From Roseomonas sp. (lineage in GTDB: Bacteria; Pseudomonadota; Alphaproteobacteria; Acetobacterales; Acetobacteraceae): a stretch of DNA of 64,000 nucleotides. The position numbers and the translations under genes were made by a program. Within the stretch, counting starts at the first letter, position 1. Every line of letters begins with the position of its first letter. Below, piece by piece: positions 51,126 to 60,778 of the stretch. The stretch covers positions 21,436-85,435 of the forward strand of contig JADCFP010000084.1 of assembly GCA_020249465.1 (NCBI GenBank), written 5' to 3'. The notes beneath the pieces are model-generated. The model had not been told where the DNA came from, searched no databases, and saw only the letters and a program-made list of their open reading frames with translations.

Positions 51126-52118
51126 TCAGGCGGCGCCGAGCCAGGCCGCCGCCGCCCGATCCGCGCCACTCGGCAAGGGCGCGTCACGATCGGCCATCCA
51201 GGCCAGGATATCGCCGGCCACCGCGGCACCGCCCAGATCGCGCAACAGCATGTGATGACCTTCCGGGTAGAAGGCGACACGCTGGGCGGCGCCGCTCGGC
51301 AATTGCGCCAGGGCAGCGCGAATCGGCTTGGGCGGCACCAGCTCATCCTTTGCGCCGTAAAGTACCAAGGCTGGGGCGGTGAAGCGCGGCAGGGCGGCGG
51401 TGGCGGCATCCATCAAATCAACCAAGCCGGCCACGGCATCCACCCGCGTTGCCTTGATCAATTGCGGGTCGCGGGACCAGCGGCGCCAGGCGTCCAGATT
51501 ATCGGTCGGGCGAAACACCGGCGCGTTGGATGAAAGCTCCAGCCCCGGCGTCAGCGCCACCATGACATCCAATGTCCAGCGCATGGGCCAACCAAGGCTA
51601 GCCCGCCCACGCAAGGCCGGGGCGGAAAGCACGAGGCCATCGGCCATGGGCGCCTTGCTGCCGGCCAGGACCAGCACCGCGCCCCCCATGCTTTCGCCCA
51701 TCATGAAGACCGGCAGGCCAGGATGGCGGGCGCGGATCAGCCCAGCGGCGGTAATGGCATCCTGCGCCAGGGTTTCATGCCCCGGCCAAACACCGCGCGG
51801 CGCAGTGCCGCCAAAGCCGCGCTGGTCATAAGCGTAAAGCGCAACCCCGGCGGCGGTGAACCAGGGCGCGGCATCTTCCGCGAAGGACCGGCCATATTCA
51901 TTCATGCCATGCAAGGCGAGCATCACGGCGCGCGGCGGGCCATCCGGTCGCCAGGCATGCAACGGCAGGCGCAGCCCATCGGCCATGACCAGCGCATCAT
52001 CCAGCACGGCGGGCCTGGTCACCACCGGCCCCATGGGCGCGCGGGCCTCGGCACAGCCGGCGAGCGCCAATCCGGCCAGCAGCGCCCGTCGCGACGTTAT
52101 GAAGGGCTTCATGGTCAT
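51126..52118 (-). CDS. Alpha/beta-hydrolase lipoprotein (monoacylglycerol lipase-like)
   Basis: A 330-residue serine hydrolase with a leader ending in a lipobox (LLAGLALAGC), so Cys22 is likely lipidated. The fold has RAVMLALHGMNEYGRSF, ALYAYDQRGFGGT, the nucleophile in VFMMGESMGGAVLVLAGS near residue 145, an acid in YGAKDELVPP and His in YPEGHHMLL. This is the lysophospholipase/monoacylglycerol lipase pattern (GxSxG, then D and H). ATG 52118 or 52112 both fit. It diverges from the zinc-finger gene. Confidence 0.87.
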   Translation of the reverse strand: MTMKPFITSRRALLAGLALAGCAEARAPMGPVVTRPAVLDDALVMADGLRLPLHAWRPDGPPRAVMLALHGMNEYGRSFAEDAAPWFTAAGVALYAYDQRGFGGTAPRGVWPGHETLAQDAITAAGLIRARHPGLPVFMMGESMGGAVLVLAGSKAPMADGLVLSAPALRGRASLGWPMRWTLDVMVALTPGLELSSNAPVFRPTDNLDAWRRWSRDPQLIKATRVDAVAGLVDLMDAATAALPRFTAPALVLYGAKDELVPPKPIRAALAQLPSGAAQRVAFYPEGHHMLLRDLGGAAVAGDILAWMADRDAPLPSGADRAAAAWLGAA

Positions 52119-52205
52119 GGCTGTCAGATAGGGTGCCGGGCAAGGCTGGTCCATCACCCCCTCGCCCGGTATGATGAGGCAAAGCTCTACCGAATGAGGA
52201 CCCAG

Positions 52206-52433
52206 ATGCGCGACCAGCAAATGACCGGCTATGGCCCGAAGCCTGTGGTGGGTGTCACGCCCGAACAGCGCGTCACGGTCCATAGCCGCAAGGTGGCCTG
52301 CGATGGCGAAGCGGCAAGCGGGCTCGGCCATCCGCGCATTTGGCTGCATATTGAAGGCCATGATGTGACCTGCCCTTATTGTTCCATCACCTATGCGCTG
52401 GCCGAAGGCGCTGGCGAGGATCATGGCCATTGA
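52206..52433 (+). CDS. Zinc-finger protein, NDUFS6/zf-CHCC type
   Basis: A 75-residue protein with the zf-CHCC pattern: VACDGEAASGLGHPRIWLHIEGHDVTCPYCSITYAL near residues 27-62, whose Cys, His and CxxC residues bind zinc. Its homologues include the complex I accessory subunit NDUFS6, so it may assist NADH dehydrogenase. ATG 52206 follows a GAGGA site eight bases before; ATG 52194 is also in frame. The last 11 bases overlap the chosen polA start, an unusual pairing with a DNA polymerase. Confidence 0.85.
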   Translation: MRDQQMTGYGPKPVVGVTPEQRVTVHSRKVACDGEAASGLGHPRIWLHIEGHDVTCPYCSITYALAEGAGEDHGH

Positions 52434-55299
52434 AGATGGCGCCGGCCCTGAAGCAGCTCGCCCGCATGGCAAAGCCTTGAGCGAGGCTATTGCGGGGGCC
52501 GAGGGCCTGCCGGAAACCAAGCCCGGCGAACGCCATCTGATTCTGGTGGATGGTTCGGGCTATATCTTCCGCGCCTATCACGCGCTGCCGCCAATGACGC
52601 GCCCGGATGGTACGCCGGTGAATGCGGTTTTCGGCTTCACCAATATGTTGTCTCAATTCCTGCTGCGGCATGCTGCAAGCCACATAGCGGTGGTGTTCGA
52701 TGCCGGGCGCAATACGTTCCGCAATGAAATTTACCCGAATTACAAGGCGCATCGCCCGGACCCGCCGCCGGAATTGGTGCCGCAATTCGGCCTGATCCGC
52801 GATGCGACCGATGCCTTTGGCGTCGCACGCGTGGAGCAGGAAGGGTTTGAAGCGGATGATCTGATCGCTGCCTATGCCAAGGCGTTCGAGGCAACGGGCG
52901 GGCATGTCACGATTGTGTCTTCCGACAAGGACCTGATGCAATTGATCCGCCCTGCGGTGCAGATGCTCGACCCCATGAAGCAGAAGCCGCTGCGCGCGCC
53001 GGAGGTGATGGAAAAATTCGGTGTGCCGCCGGAAAAAGTGGTGGATGTGCAGGCGCTGGCCGGCGATGCGACGGATAATGTACCGGGCGTACCGGGCATT
53101 GGCATCAAGACAGCGGCGCAATTGATTACTGAATATGGTGATCTTGAAACGCTACTGGCGCGGGCGGGGGAAATCAAGCAGCCGAAGCGCCGCGAAGCGC
53201 TGTTGGAAAATGCTGAAATGGCGCGGATTTCGCGCCGGCTGGTGGCTTTGGATGACACTGCGCCGCTGCCGCTGGAGATTGCCGCGCTGGAAGCCAAGGC
53301 ACCAGGCGATGGCAAGCTGGAATCCTTTCTGCGCGCGCAGGGTTTCCGTTCCATCCTGGCACGCATGGGTTTTGGTGAGGCGAATGGCGCACCGCATCGC
53401 GCAGCAAGCCGCGCCATGGCGCCTGAGGCCCCTGCGGCAGACGCGCCCAATGTCGCCGCACCCTTTGGCGCCTATGATTGCGTGACCGATGAAGCCACCT
53501 TGGCGCGCTGGGTTGCGCTGGCGCGTGAAGCGGGCGTGGTCGCGGTGGATACGGAAACCGATAGCCTGGATGCGCGCCGCGCCAATATGGTTGGGTTTTC
53601 CCTTGCCATTGCGCCTGGCCGCGCCTGTTACGTGCCGATCCGCCATGGCAGCACGGGCGATATGCTGGCCGCGCCGGCGCCGGAACAGATTGCACCAGAT
53701 GTCGCTTTCGCGCTGCTGCGGCCGCTTTTCACCGATGCAGCCGTGCTCAAGGTTTTTCAGCATGCGAAATATGATCTGGAAGTGCTGGCGCGGGCCGAGA
53801 ATGGCGGCTTTGCTGAAATAGCGCCGATTGATGACACCATGATGCTGTCCTACGCCATGGAAGCCGGTCGGCATGGTCATGGCATGGATGAACTTTCGGT
53901 GCTGCATCTGGGCCATAAGCCGATCAGCTTTGATGAGGTGACCGGCACCGGCAAGGCACGCATGCTGTTCAGCGAAGTGCCTTTGGACAAGGCCACCGCT
54001 TACGCCGCCGAAGATGCGGATGTGACGCTGCGGCTTTGGCTGCTGCTGCGCCCGCGCCTGCGCGCTGATGGGGCGCTGGCGAGTTACGAACAGATCGAAC
54101 GCCGCATGATCCCGGTGCTGCGCGCCATGGAAGCCGCCGGCGTGAAGGTGGATGGCGCGGAATTGGCGCGCATTGGGGAAGATTTCGCGGGGCGCCTCAC
54201 GGTCCTGGAAGCGGCCATTCATCAGCTTGCGGGACGCGCCTTCAATGTTGGCTCACCCAAGCAATTGGGCGAGATCCTGTTTGATGAAATGGGGCTATCG
54301 GGTGGACGCAAGGGCAAGACTGGCGCCTATTCCACCGATGCGGCGGTACTGGAAGAACTCAGCGCGCAGGGTGTGGAATTGGCGGGCAAGGTGCTGGAAT
54401 GGCGCCAATTGGCCAAGCTGAAATCCACCTATGTTGAGGGCCTGGCCGCGCAGATCGATCCCGCCGATAAGCGCGTGCATACATCCTATCAGATGGCGAT
54501 CACTTCGACCGGGCGGCTTTCTTCCACTGATCCGAATTTGCAGAATATCCCGATCCGGAGTGAAGAAGGCATGCGCATCCGCCGCGCCTTCATTGCCGAA
54601 AAAGGCCATGTGCTGGTGGCCGCCGATTACAGCCAGATTGAACTGAGATTGCTGGCGCATTTGGCCGATGTGCCGACTTTGCGCGAAGCCTTCGCCGCCG
54701 GTGAGGATATTCACGCCCGCACCGCATCGGAAATTTTCGGCATTCCGCGCGACAAGGTGGATAAGGAAGCACGCCGCCGCGCCAAGATGATCAATTTCGG
54801 CATCATCTATGGCATGTCGGCTTTTGGCTTGGCGACCCGGCTTGGGATTCCGCCAGGTGAAGGCCGCGCCATCATTGATGCCTATTTCGCGCAATATCCG
54901 GGCATAAGGCAGGAAATGGAGCGCTTGAAGGAAGAAGCGCGCACCCATGGCTTTGTGCGCACGCCCTTTGGCCGCAAGCTCTGGATTCCGGATATCGCGA
55001 CACGTGACCCGGTGCGGCGCGCCGGGGCGGAACGCGCTGCGATCAACGCCCCCTTCCAGGGTGGCGCGGCGGAGATCATCAAGCGCGCCATGGTGCGCCT
55101 GCCGCGCGCCCTGCGCGATGCGGGGCTGAAGGCACGCATGCTGTTGCAAGTGCATGATGAATTGGTGTTTGAAGTGCCGGAGGCTGAGGTGGAAGCCACC
55201 AGCGCGCTCGTGCGGCGAATCATGGAATCGGTTGCCACATTGCGCGTGCCGCTTTCGGTTGAAGTCGGGCAGGGCCATTCCTGGGCAGAGGCGCATTGA
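52423..55299 (+). CDS. polA: DNA polymerase I
   Basis: A 958-residue, full-length polymerase for repair and Okazaki fragment processing. The 5'-3' exonuclease spans about residues 35-310 ([61 protein letters not shown]). The 3'-5' exonuclease follows with acidic residues kept in [12 protein letters not shown] and [13 protein letters not shown], so proofreading is likely active. The polymerase domain has [13 protein letters not shown] (motif A), [19 protein letters not shown] (motif B) and [11 protein letters not shown] (motif C). ATG 52423 lies in the end of the zinc-finger gene, with GAGGA upstream. Confidence 0.97.
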   Translation: MAIEDGAGPEAARPHGKALSEAIAGAEGLPETKPGERHLILVDGSGYIFRAYHALPPMTRPDGTPVNAVFGFTNMLSQFLLRHAASHIAVVFDAGRNTFRNEIYPNYKAHRPDPPPELVPQFGLIRDATDAFGVARVEQEGFEADDLIAAYAKAFEATGGHVTIVSSDKDLMQLIRPAVQMLDPMKQKPLRAPEVMEKFGVPPEKVVDVQALAGDATDNVPGVPGIGIKTAAQLITEYGDLETLLARAGEIKQPKRREALLENAEMARISRRLVALDDTAPLPLEIAALEAKAPGDGKLESFLRAQGFRSILARMGFGEANGAPHRAASRAMAPEAPAADAPNVAAPFGAYDCVTDEATLARWVALAREAGVVAVDTETDSLDARRANMVGFSLAIAPGRACYVPIRHGSTGDMLAAPAPEQIAPDVAFALLRPLFTDAAVLKVFQHAKYDLEVLARAENGGFAEIAPIDDTMMLSYAMEAGRHGHGMDELSVLHLGHKPISFDEVTGTGKARMLFSEVPLDKATAYAAEDADVTLRLWLLLRPRLRADGALASYEQIERRMIPVLRAMEAAGVKVDGAELARIGEDFAGRLTVLEAAIHQLAGRAFNVGSPKQLGEILFDEMGLSGGRKGKTGAYSTDAAVLEELSAQGVELAGKVLEWRQLAKLKSTYVEGLAAQIDPADKRVHTSYQMAITSTGRLSSTDPNLQNIPIRSEEGMRIRRAFIAEKGHVLVAADYSQIELRLLAHLADVPTLREAFAAGEDIHARTASEIFGIPRDKVDKEARRRAKMINFGIIYGMSAFGLATRLGIPPGEGRAIIDAYFAQYPGIRQEMERLKEEARTHGFVRTPFGRKLWIPDIATRDPVRRAGAERAAINAPFQGGAAEIIKRAMVRLPRALRDAGLKARMLLQVHDELVFEVPEAEVEATSALVRRIMESVATLRVPLSVEVGQGHSWAEAH

Positions 55300-55301
55300 A
55301 C

Positions 55302-56522
55302 ATGGCATCGGGCTGGAGCAGCACTGAAAAACGCACGCTGGCGCAAATCTGCGCCGCACATTTCGTCAGCCATGTGCATTTCCTGGTGCTGCCACCGCTA
55401 TTTCCGCTGCTGCGTGAAGCGCTGGATGTTTCCTATATCGAACTCGGCCTGGCGCTGACGGTCTTCAACATCGTCTCGGCCTTCACCCAGGCGCCGATGG
55501 GCTTTGTGGTGGATCGTGTGGGGCCGCGCAAAATGCTGGCTGCCGCACTCACCTTGGGCGGTTCTTCCTTTATCCTGCTTGGGTTGTTTCCAAGCTGGCC
55601 GATGCTGATGGTGGCTTCCGCCATGGCGGGGCTTGCCAATTGCGTCTATCACCCGGCGGATTACGCGGTGCTTGGTTCTGATATCAGCGAAGGCCGGGTC
55701 GGCCGCGCTTTTTCGCTGCATACGGCCTGCGGCTACCTGGGTGGCGCGGTGACGCCGGGCTTCATGCTGGGCATTGCGTCTTACGCCGGCATGTCCTGGG
55801 CGATGATCGCGGGCGGGTTGATCGGCCCCCTGGTCGCGATACCCTTGATTTTCGCCGCACGACGCGACGCCGCCAAGCCGCGCCCGGCAAGTGCGGCGCA
55901 AAAGCCCGCAGAAGCCAGTGGCATTCGCCGCGTGCTGACGCCCGCCGTGCTGGCAATGACGCTGTTTTTCATCATGCTGGCGCTTGCCAATGGCGGCATT
56001 CATAGCTTCTCGGTTGCGGCTTGGGTGGGGCAGGGCTTTTCGCTGGAACTCGCGAGCGCGGCCTTGACGGCATATCTTTTCGCAAGCGCGGTTGGCGTGC
56101 TGGCGGGGGGGTATATCGCGGATTGGACGAAGCGGCATGGCTTGGTCGCCACTTTCGGCTTCATCGCCGCTGCGACCATGATGTTGCTGGTCGGCAATGG
56201 TATTTTCCTGGGCTATGCGTTGATTGCCGCCATGATGGTCACCGGCCTGCTGACCGGCATGATCATGCCGTCGCGTGATATGCTGGTGCGCGCCGCCGCA
56301 CCGCCGGGGCAGGCGGGGGCGGTGTTCGGCATTGTCTCCACCGGCTTCAATATCGGCGGGATGGTGGGGCCGCCCTTATTTGGCTGGTTGCTGGAAGCGG
56401 GAGAGCCGCGGCTGATCTTCATCACCACCGCAGGCTTCATGCTGCTGACGGCGGTGATGGCGATTGGGCAGGAATGGCGGTTGGCACGCCGCCGCCGCGC
56501 GGCCATGACTGCGGCGGAATGA
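55302..56522 (+). CDS. MFS transporter, fosmidomycin-resistance-like
   Basis: A 406-residue carrier with about twelve membrane helices. The start [66 protein letters not shown] matches the Fsr/fosmidomycin-resistance branch of the MFS, which has HFVSH and VLPPLFPLL in helix 1. A basic loop ([15 protein letters not shown]) near residue 190 divides the halves. It starts two bases after the polA stop (TTGAACATG), so it is probably read from the polA transcript. Substrate unknown; efflux is likely. Confidence 0.88.
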   Translation: MASGWSSTEKRTLAQICAAHFVSHVHFLVLPPLFPLLREALDVSYIELGLALTVFNIVSAFTQAPMGFVVDRVGPRKMLAAALTLGGSSFILLGLFPSWPMLMVASAMAGLANCVYHPADYAVLGSDISEGRVGRAFSLHTACGYLGGAVTPGFMLGIASYAGMSWAMIAGGLIGPLVAIPLIFAARRDAAKPRPASAAQKPAEASGIRRVLTPAVLAMTLFFIMLALANGGIHSFSVAAWVGQGFSLELASAALTAYLFASAVGVLAGGYIADWTKRHGLVATFGFIAAATMMLLVGNGIFLGYALIAAMMVTGLLTGMIMPSRDMLVRAAAPPGQAGAVFGIVSTGFNIGGMVGPPLFGWLLEAGEPRLIFITTAGFMLLTAVMAIGQEWRLARRRRAAMTAAE

Positions 56523-56546
56523 TCAAGCCTTCGCATCGCTCGGTCG

Positions 56547-56655
56547 GCTAGAGCAGATCACGTTCAGATGGAATCATCTGAACGTGTGAAGATGCTCGAA
56601 AAACAATGATCTAGAGCGGGTTGCGTGAACCCATGTGAACGCAACATGCTCTAGC
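56547..56655. repeat. Compound palindromic repeat element, 109 bp
   Basis: The element is bounded by GCTAGAGCA (56547-56555) and its exact inverse TGCTCTAGC (56647-56655). Inside is a perfect 12-bp hairpin CACGTTCAGATG-GAAT-CATCTGAACGTG (56559-56586) and a 7-bp one, GTTGCGT/ACGCAAC (56620-56645), with GATCTAGAGC between them. Bounded by inverted ends and lacking a gene, it looks like a multi-copy REP/MITE-type element. It lies in the gap between an MFS gene and an ICMT-like gene. Only one copy is visible in the window. Confidence 0.65.
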
Positions 56656-56697
56656 GGATCAACATGGGTCGCTTTCGCAGGCGGTTATAGGGTCTCG

Positions 56698-57159
56698 TTA
56701 GACCCAGCGCCTCACGCGCTTGCGATAGCCTTCATAAGCCGCGCCGAAACGTGTGCTGAGGTAGGCTTCCTCCTTCACCACCACCAACCGATCCAGGGCC
56801 AAATGGCAGGCCAGCACGGCAAGCCAGCCCCAAAGATCACCCCAGCGCAGTGCAAAGCCCAGCACCACCACCAGAAAGCCAAGGTAGATCGGGTTGCGGC
56901 TGAAGCGGAACGGCCCGGTCGTCACCATGGCTGCATCGGGCCGATCCGGCCTTGGGTCATTGCCCGCCTGCACCAGCGCCAGCAGCGCCCAGCCGATCAG
57001 CGCCACCCCCAGAAAAATCACGAGCACGCCGTAATCAGGCAAGGGCGGGCCGAGCAGCACCGGGAAGAAAAGATGCGCGAACCAGGCCACCGCCAAGACG
57101 CCGCCCACCAGCACAGGCGGCGGCAGGCGCACGCCGGGGCCGTGATCTGCTTCGGTCAT
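56698..57159 (-). CDS. ICMT/PEMT-like membrane methyltransferase
   Basis: A 153-residue membrane protein with four hydrophobic segments. The C-terminal core TTGPFRFSRNPIYLGFLVVVLGFALRWGDLW and RLVVVKEEAYLSTRFGAAYEGYRKRVRRW is the isoprenylcysteine carboxyl methyltransferase/PEMT pattern, which binds SAM at the membrane face. Substrates in bacteria are mostly unknown. Its start overlaps the ygfZ stop (ATGA), so the two are translated together. Confidence 0.8.
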   Translation of the reverse strand: MTEADHGPGVRLPPPVLVGGVLAVAWFAHLFFPVLLGPPLPDYGVLVIFLGVALIGWALLALVQAGNDPRPDRPDAAMVTTGPFRFSRNPIYLGFLVVVLGFALRWGDLWGWLAVLACHLALDRLVVVKEEAYLSTRFGAAYEGYRKRVRRWV

Positions 57160-57977
57160 GGCTTATCCTCCGGCAATTTCATCCAGGGGGGCGGTTGCAG
57201 TGTCAGGCGCGCCTCGCCCGCCATCAGCACCCCCTTTCCCAGCCATTCCAAACGCAACAAAGCCAGGCCCTGCGTGCCCTGGCTGGAGCGCATTTCCCCG
57301 GCCTCAGCCCCATCCGGCGTTAAAATCGGCACCCCGCGCCCCGGGGCAGGGCCTTCAATCACGACCGGCACCAGCCGGCGCTTGAGCAAGCCACGATACC
57401 GCGTCCGCGCGGTCAGTTCCTGGCCCATATAGCAGCCTTTGGTCCAGGAAATGCCGTGCAGCTCATCAAAGCCGCCTTCCAGCAGTACGGATTTCTCGGC
57501 TTCCATATCCTTGGACCCATCGGGCAGGCCAAGGGTCAAGCGATGCGCCGCGTAATCCGCTGGGCTGGCATTGCAGGGCAGGCCAGTGCCCGCCAGCGCC
57601 CGCCAGCCCGCTTCCGGCAGGCGCGGGTCACGCGCCGCCAAGCCTTCAGATGTCACGCCCTCCCCCCAAGCCGCATGCACGCGCCACTCCGCCGAGGCAT
57701 CGCGCAGCGCCACCTTGGCGCGCAGCTTGAAGCGGCTCAGGCGCGTGATCAGCATGGCAAGCTGCGCCGCTTCCACATCCAGCAGCAGCGCATCATTCGT
57801 TGCGATGACAAAGAAATCAGCAAGCCACTTGCCCTGCGGCGTCAGCAGCGCGGCCCAGACCGCCTGATCCACCCGTGCCTTGGTCACATCATTCGAAACC
57901 AACCCCTGCAGGAAGGCGACACGGTCCTCCCCCGAGATTTCCAAAATGGCACGATCCGGCAAGGCTGCGAGTTTCAT
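57156..57977 (-). CDS. ygfZ: Folate-binding Fe-S assembly protein YgfZ
   Basis: A 273-residue GcvT-like protein that helps Fe-S enzymes such as MiaB. The YgfZ signature is KGCYMGQELTARTRYRG near residues 185-200, where the conserved cysteine of KGCYxGQE is present. The N-terminal half has FLQGLVSNDVTKARVDQAVWAALLTPQGKWLADFFV, the folate-binding subdomain. It is coupled to the ICMT-like gene downstream and diverges from the GT9 gene; the 70-base gap contains no obvious terminator. Confidence 0.93.
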   Translation of the reverse strand: MKLAALPDRAILEISGEDRVAFLQGLVSNDVTKARVDQAVWAALLTPQGKWLADFFVIATNDALLLDVEAAQLAMLITRLSRFKLRAKVALRDASAEWRVHAAWGEGVTSEGLAARDPRLPEAGWRALAGTGLPCNASPADYAAHRLTLGLPDGSKDMEAEKSVLLEGGFDELHGISWTKGCYMGQELTARTRYRGLLKRRLVPVVIEGPAPGRGVPILTPDGAEAGEMRSSQGTQGLALLRLEWLGKGVLMAGEARLTLQPPPWMKLPEDKP

Positions 57978-58049
57978 GCCCTAAACCTGTGTCGGCAGGG
58001 GCACGGCTGCAACCTCCCCCTCCGGCGCGGGAAGTGGTAAGGGCGCCGG

Positions 58050-58973
58050 GTGCGCATTCTTTTCATCTCCTCCACCCGCATTGGCGATGCGGTGCTGTCC
58101 ACCGGCCTGCTGGACCACCTGATGCGGGCGCATCCGGAAGCGCGCTTCACCATTGTCTGCGGGCGGGTGGCGGAGGGCGTGTTTCGCCGCATGCCGCAGC
58201 TTGAACGGCTGATAAGCGTGGAAAAGCGGCCCTATTCGCTGCATTGGCTGGAAATCTGGGGCCAGGTGGCCGCGACGCGCTGGGATTTGGTGGTGGATTT
58301 GCGGGCTTCCGCCATTGCCTGGCTGCTTTGGACGCGCGCGCGCAAAATCATCCAGGGCGGGCGGCGGCCCGGCCATCGGCTGACGCATCTGGCGGCACTT
58401 TTGGGCGTTGACCCCCCACCGCTGCCCGTGATCTGGACCGCGCGGGAAGATACCGCCCGCGCCGCTGCGCTCCTGCCGGCAGGCCGCCTTTGGCTGGTGT
58501 TGGGGCCGACCGCCAATTGGCACCGCAAGGTCTGGCCGGCGGAGCGTTTTGCCGAATTAGCCCTGCGGCTGACCGCGCCAGACGGGGCTTTGCCCGGCGC
58601 GGGGATTGCCATTCTGGGCGGGCCGGGGGATCAGGAACGCAGCATGGCGACCCCGGTTCTGACCGCCTTGCCCCAGGCGCTTGACCTGGTGGGCAAGCTT
58701 GACCTGCCCGAGGTAGCGGCGGTGCTGGCGCGCGCCGCCATCTTCATCGGCAATGACTCCGGCCTGATGCATCTGGCCGCCGCCGCCAGCGCGCCCACAC
58801 TTGGCCTGTTTGGCCCGACCCCGTCCGATGAATATGGCCCCGCCGGCCCCAAGGCGAGCGCCGTTCTGGCCGATGGCCCCCCTGGTCAGGGCGTGATGGA
58901 AGATTTGCCCGTGGCGCGGGTGTTGGAAGCCGCCCGCGCGCTGATCGGCCAGGCCGCGCGGGTGCCGGCGTGA
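58050..58973 (+). CDS. GT9 glycosyltransferase (heptosyltransferase family)
   Basis: A 307-residue GT-B enzyme. It has RILFISSTRIGDAVLSTGLLDHLMRAHPEARFTIVCG at the N-terminus, the ADP-heptose-type acceptor side, and GPTANWHRKVWPAERFAELALRL and FIGNDSGLMHLAAAASAPTLGLFGPTPSDEYGP near residues 150-265, the donor motif of LPS heptosyltransferases. It starts the four-gene glycan operon. The likely role is adding a sugar to lipopolysaccharide core. The start is GTG 58050, and the stop overlaps the next start (TGATG). Confidence 0.9.
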   Translation: MRILFISSTRIGDAVLSTGLLDHLMRAHPEARFTIVCGRVAEGVFRRMPQLERLISVEKRPYSLHWLEIWGQVAATRWDLVVDLRASAIAWLLWTRARKIIQGGRRPGHRLTHLAALLGVDPPPLPVIWTAREDTARAAALLPAGRLWLVLGPTANWHRKVWPAERFAELALRLTAPDGALPGAGIAILGGPGDQERSMATPVLTALPQALDLVGKLDLPEVAAVLARAAIFIGNDSGLMHLAAAASAPTLGLFGPTPSDEYGPAGPKASAVLADGPPGQGVMEDLPVARVLEAARALIGQAARVPA

Positions 58974-59749
58974 TGCCGAAACTCTCCATCCTGATCGTCG
59001 CGCGGAATGAGGAAGCGCGGCTGCCCGATTGCCTCGCCTCCGCTGCTTTCGCAGATGAGATTGTGGTGGTGCTGGACCGCACCACGGATGGAAGCGCCAC
59101 GCTTGCCCGCGCAGCGGGTGCCCTTGTGCTGGAAGGCGCTTGGGAATTGGAAGGTGATCGGCGCAATACCGGCATTTCCGCCTGCACGGGCGACTGGATC
59201 CTGGAATTGGATGCGGATGAACGCGTGGATGGCGCTTTGGCCGCTGAAATCCGCCGTGTGATCGCAACCAGCACTTTCGCCTGGCATCAGGTGCCGGTGG
59301 ATAATTACGTGGGCGATCGGCTGCTGCGGCATGGTTGGGCGGGGAGTTTCGGCACGACCTCCGTCCCCCGCCTGTTTCAGCGTGGCGCGAAACGCTGGCG
59401 CGCGCAGCGCGTGCATCCGGGGCTGGATTGGGTGGGCAAGCAAGGCCCGCCGATCAAAACCGGCGCGCTGGTGCATCTGGTGGATCGCGATATTTCCGAC
59501 ATGCTGCGGCGGTTGGACAAGTATTCCTCGGCCAAGGCAGCGGATCTGATCGCGTCCGGCGATATCGGCACGCTGCGGGCCAATCTGCGCCGTTTTATCA
59601 GCCGCGCCTTCAAATCCTATGTGTCTCGCAAAGGGTATCGCGAAGGGGCGTGGGGTGTGCTGCTGGCGTTTTGTACCGGCGCCTTTCCCTTGCTGTCTTA
59701 TCTGAAAGCGCGGTTGGAGCCGGAACGCCATGGCGGGCGGAAGCCATGA
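58973..59749 (+). CDS. GT2 glycosyltransferase (WaaE/KdtX-like)
   Basis: A 258-residue GT-A enzyme: LSILIVARNEEARLPDCLASAAFADEIVVVLDRTTDGSATLARAAGALVLEGAWELEGDRRNTGISACTGDWILELDADERVDGALAAEIRRV over residues 4-95, with the metal-binding DADE. This matches WaaE/KdtX-type LPS core glucosyltransferases. The C-terminal part has a membrane-seeking helix (GVLLAFCTGAFPLLSYLKARLEP). It overlaps both neighbours by a few bases (TGATG and ATGA). Confidence 0.9.
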   Translation: MPKLSILIVARNEEARLPDCLASAAFADEIVVVLDRTTDGSATLARAAGALVLEGAWELEGDRRNTGISACTGDWILELDADERVDGALAAEIRRVIATSTFAWHQVPVDNYVGDRLLRHGWAGSFGTTSVPRLFQRGAKRWRAQRVHPGLDWVGKQGPPIKTGALVHLVDRDISDMLRRLDKYSSAKAADLIASGDIGTLRANLRRFISRAFKSYVSRKGYREGAWGVLLAFCTGAFPLLSYLKARLEPERHGGRKP

Positions 59750-60774
59750 GGATTGCGCAGGTCATGGCCGGCGCGCCGATGGGTGGGGCTGAGGCGTTTT
59801 TTGAACGCGCCACGATTGCGCTGAAGCACGCGGGCGATGTTGTGCTGCCCATCATTCGGCGTGATGCGGGACGTGCGGCGCGGCTTCGCGATGCAGGCTT
59901 GGCCCCAGTGGAATTGGCCTTTGGTGGCGCGCTTGATGTGCTGACCAGGCCGCGTCTGCGGCGTGCCTTACAGGATTTCAAACCCGATCTTGTGATGGCC
60001 TGGATGCAGCGCGCCGCGCGCTTCACGCCCGCGGGGCCTTGGGTTTTGGTTGGGCGTTTCGGCGGCTATTATGATGTGAAGTATTTCCGCCATTGCGATC
60101 ATCTGGTTGCGAATACGCATGATCTGGTGCGCGCCATCACCGCCGCACCCTGGCCGCCCGCGCGTGTGCATTATTTGCCGAATTTCGTTGAGGATTTCGC
60201 GGGCAGCGCCCCCGCTGATCTGCCCGCTGCCAGCAATGCGCCTCGGCTTTTGGCCATGGGGCGGCTGCATCCCAATAAGGGTTTTGATGTGCTGCTGCGC
60301 GCCATCGCGCTGCTGCCGCGCGGGCATGTCTATCTGGCGGGCGCGGGGCCGGAAGAAGCCGCCCTGCGCGCCCTGGCCGCAGAACTGGGCATCACGGAGC
60401 GTGTGAGTTTTCTTGGCTGGCGGCGCGATATTGGTGCACTTTTGGCAGCGGCGGATATCTTCATTTGCTCATCGCGCCATGAACCGCTTGGCAATATCGT
60501 ACTGGAAGCCTGGTCTGCTGCGAAGCCGGTGATTGCCGCCGCCGCGCAAGGCCCGAGTGAATTGATCAGCGATGGCAAGGATGGCGTGCTGGTGCCGCGT
60601 GAAGATGCGGCGGCGCTTGCCAACGCTATTGCTGAACTGTCTGAAAATCCTGAGCGCGCGGCTGCCCTTGCCACAGCGGGCCGCGCGCATTTTGCCGCAA
60701 CCTTTGCTGAAGGACCGGTAATGGCGCATTGGCGCCGCTTGCTCGCGGACCTCAAACCCGCGGGAAGGGCGTAG
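59746..60774 (+). CDS. GT4 glycosyltransferase
   Basis: A 342-residue GT-B enzyme. Its N-terminal half has RIAQVMAGAPMGGAEAFFERATIALKHAGD near residues 2-30. The C-terminal donor domain carries RLLAMGRLHPNKGFDVLLRAIALLPRGHVYLAGAGPEEAALRALAAELGITERVSFLGWRRDIGALLAAADIFICSSRHEPLGNIVLEAWSAAKPVIAAAAQGPSELI, which has E-x7-E and the standard GT4 glycine loops. It overlaps the GT2 stop (ATGA) and is followed by asnB four bases after its stop. It probably adds a later sugar of the same glycan. Confidence 0.92.
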   Translation: MRIAQVMAGAPMGGAEAFFERATIALKHAGDVVLPIIRRDAGRAARLRDAGLAPVELAFGGALDVLTRPRLRRALQDFKPDLVMAWMQRAARFTPAGPWVLVGRFGGYYDVKYFRHCDHLVANTHDLVRAITAAPWPPARVHYLPNFVEDFAGSAPADLPAASNAPRLLAMGRLHPNKGFDVLLRAIALLPRGHVYLAGAGPEEAALRALAAELGITERVSFLGWRRDIGALLAAADIFICSSRHEPLGNIVLEAWSAAKPVIAAAAQGPSELISDGKDGVLVPREDAAALANAIAELSENPERAAALATAGRAHFAATFAEGPVMAHWRRLLADLKPAGRA

Positions 60775-60778
60775 CGCC

